This document shows positions 5,007-5,022 of a stretch of 5,022 bases of DNA, in pieces. The translations under genes were made by a program, and so were the position numbers. The notes under the pieces are model-generated. The model saw only the letters and a program-made list of their open reading frames with translations, was not told where the DNA came from and ran no database searches. The DNA is from Methanomassiliicoccaceae archaeon UBA480 (lineage in GTDB: Archaea > Thermoplasmatota > Thermoplasmata > Methanomassiliicoccales > Methanomethylophilaceae). Location of the stretch: positions 1 to 5,022 of the forward strand of contig DAXO01000077.1 in assembly GCA_002506425.1 (NCBI GenBank). The letters are read 5' to 3'. How positions within the stretch are numbered: the stretch's first letter is position 1; the number at the start of each line of letters is the position of its first letter.

Positions 5007-5022
5007 CGCGGGGAGAGGGATT
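5007..5022 (-). tRNA. Partial tRNA, 3' end (T arm and acceptor strand)
   Basis: Read on the minus strand from the window edge: AAT fits T-loop positions 58-60 (conserved A58, pyrimidine 60), CCCTC the 3' half of the T stem beginning with conserved C61, TCCCCGC the seven-base 3' acceptor strand, and G the discriminator base 73. CC and then TTTT follow (5006-5001), so a full CCA is not encoded and the T-tract can end transcription. The 5' acceptor strand should read GCGGGGA and the T stem GAGGG, both outside the window. G73 is compatible with tRNA-Ser among others; the anticodon is not visible. Confidence 0.6.

Noticed and set aside
1..5022. CRISPR arrays, insertion sequences, prophage or integrase remnants
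   Set aside because: No tandem repeat-spacer pattern, transposase motif or paired terminal repeat was seen; a tRNA 3' end at the edge is not evidence of an integration site without a second copy.

Overview
The window looks like the chromosome of a euryarchaeon of the Thermoplasmatota, most likely a host-associated member of the Methanomassiliicoccales. This is inferred from gene content and style, not from a marker gene. It carries an archaeal bifunctional fructose-1,6-bisphosphate aldolase/phosphatase, an archaeal AspRS, an archaeal Hjc resolvase, TATA boxes about 26 bases before start codons, and a C/D box sRNA. The coding sequence is GC-rich, with AGG, AAG, GAG and CTC/CTG codons favoured, and the intergenic spacers are short and AT-rich.

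Layout: fbp lies on the minus strand (1-1140), diverging from gpmA (1295-2050) across a 154-base spacer with back-to-back promoters. On the plus strand follow aspS (2122-3426), an alpha/beta hydrolase (3508-4215) and an Hjc-type Holliday junction resolvase (4287-4823). Each of the spacers after gpmA, aspS and the hydrolase holds a short hairpin followed by a new TATA-like box, so these look like single-gene transcription units rather than one operon. aspS and the hydrolase gene have the TATA-to-ATG spacing of leaderless messages.

The last 200 bases, which contain no convincing protein gene, hold the most interesting material. On the minus strand, 4826-4893 is a textbook archaeal C/D box small RNA: perfect C (AUGAUGA), D' (CUGA), C' (GUGAUGA) and D (CUGA) boxes, guides of 10 and 12 nt, a 3-nt D'-C' spacer and a terminal stem. 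By the rule of the fifth nucleotide upstream of box D, its D guide points at the C in GACUCAUA. That fits wobble position C34 of a CAU-anticodon tRNA, best matching elongator tRNA-Met. At the window edge, 5007-5022 on the same strand is the 3' end of a tRNA (T arm, acceptor strand, G73), followed by TTTT.

Functionally, fbp and gpmA belong to the trunk of gluconeogenesis. aspS and the RNA genes belong to translation: tRNA charging, tRNA 2'-O-methylation and a tRNA. hjc belongs to recombination and fork repair. The hydrolase has no assigned substrate.
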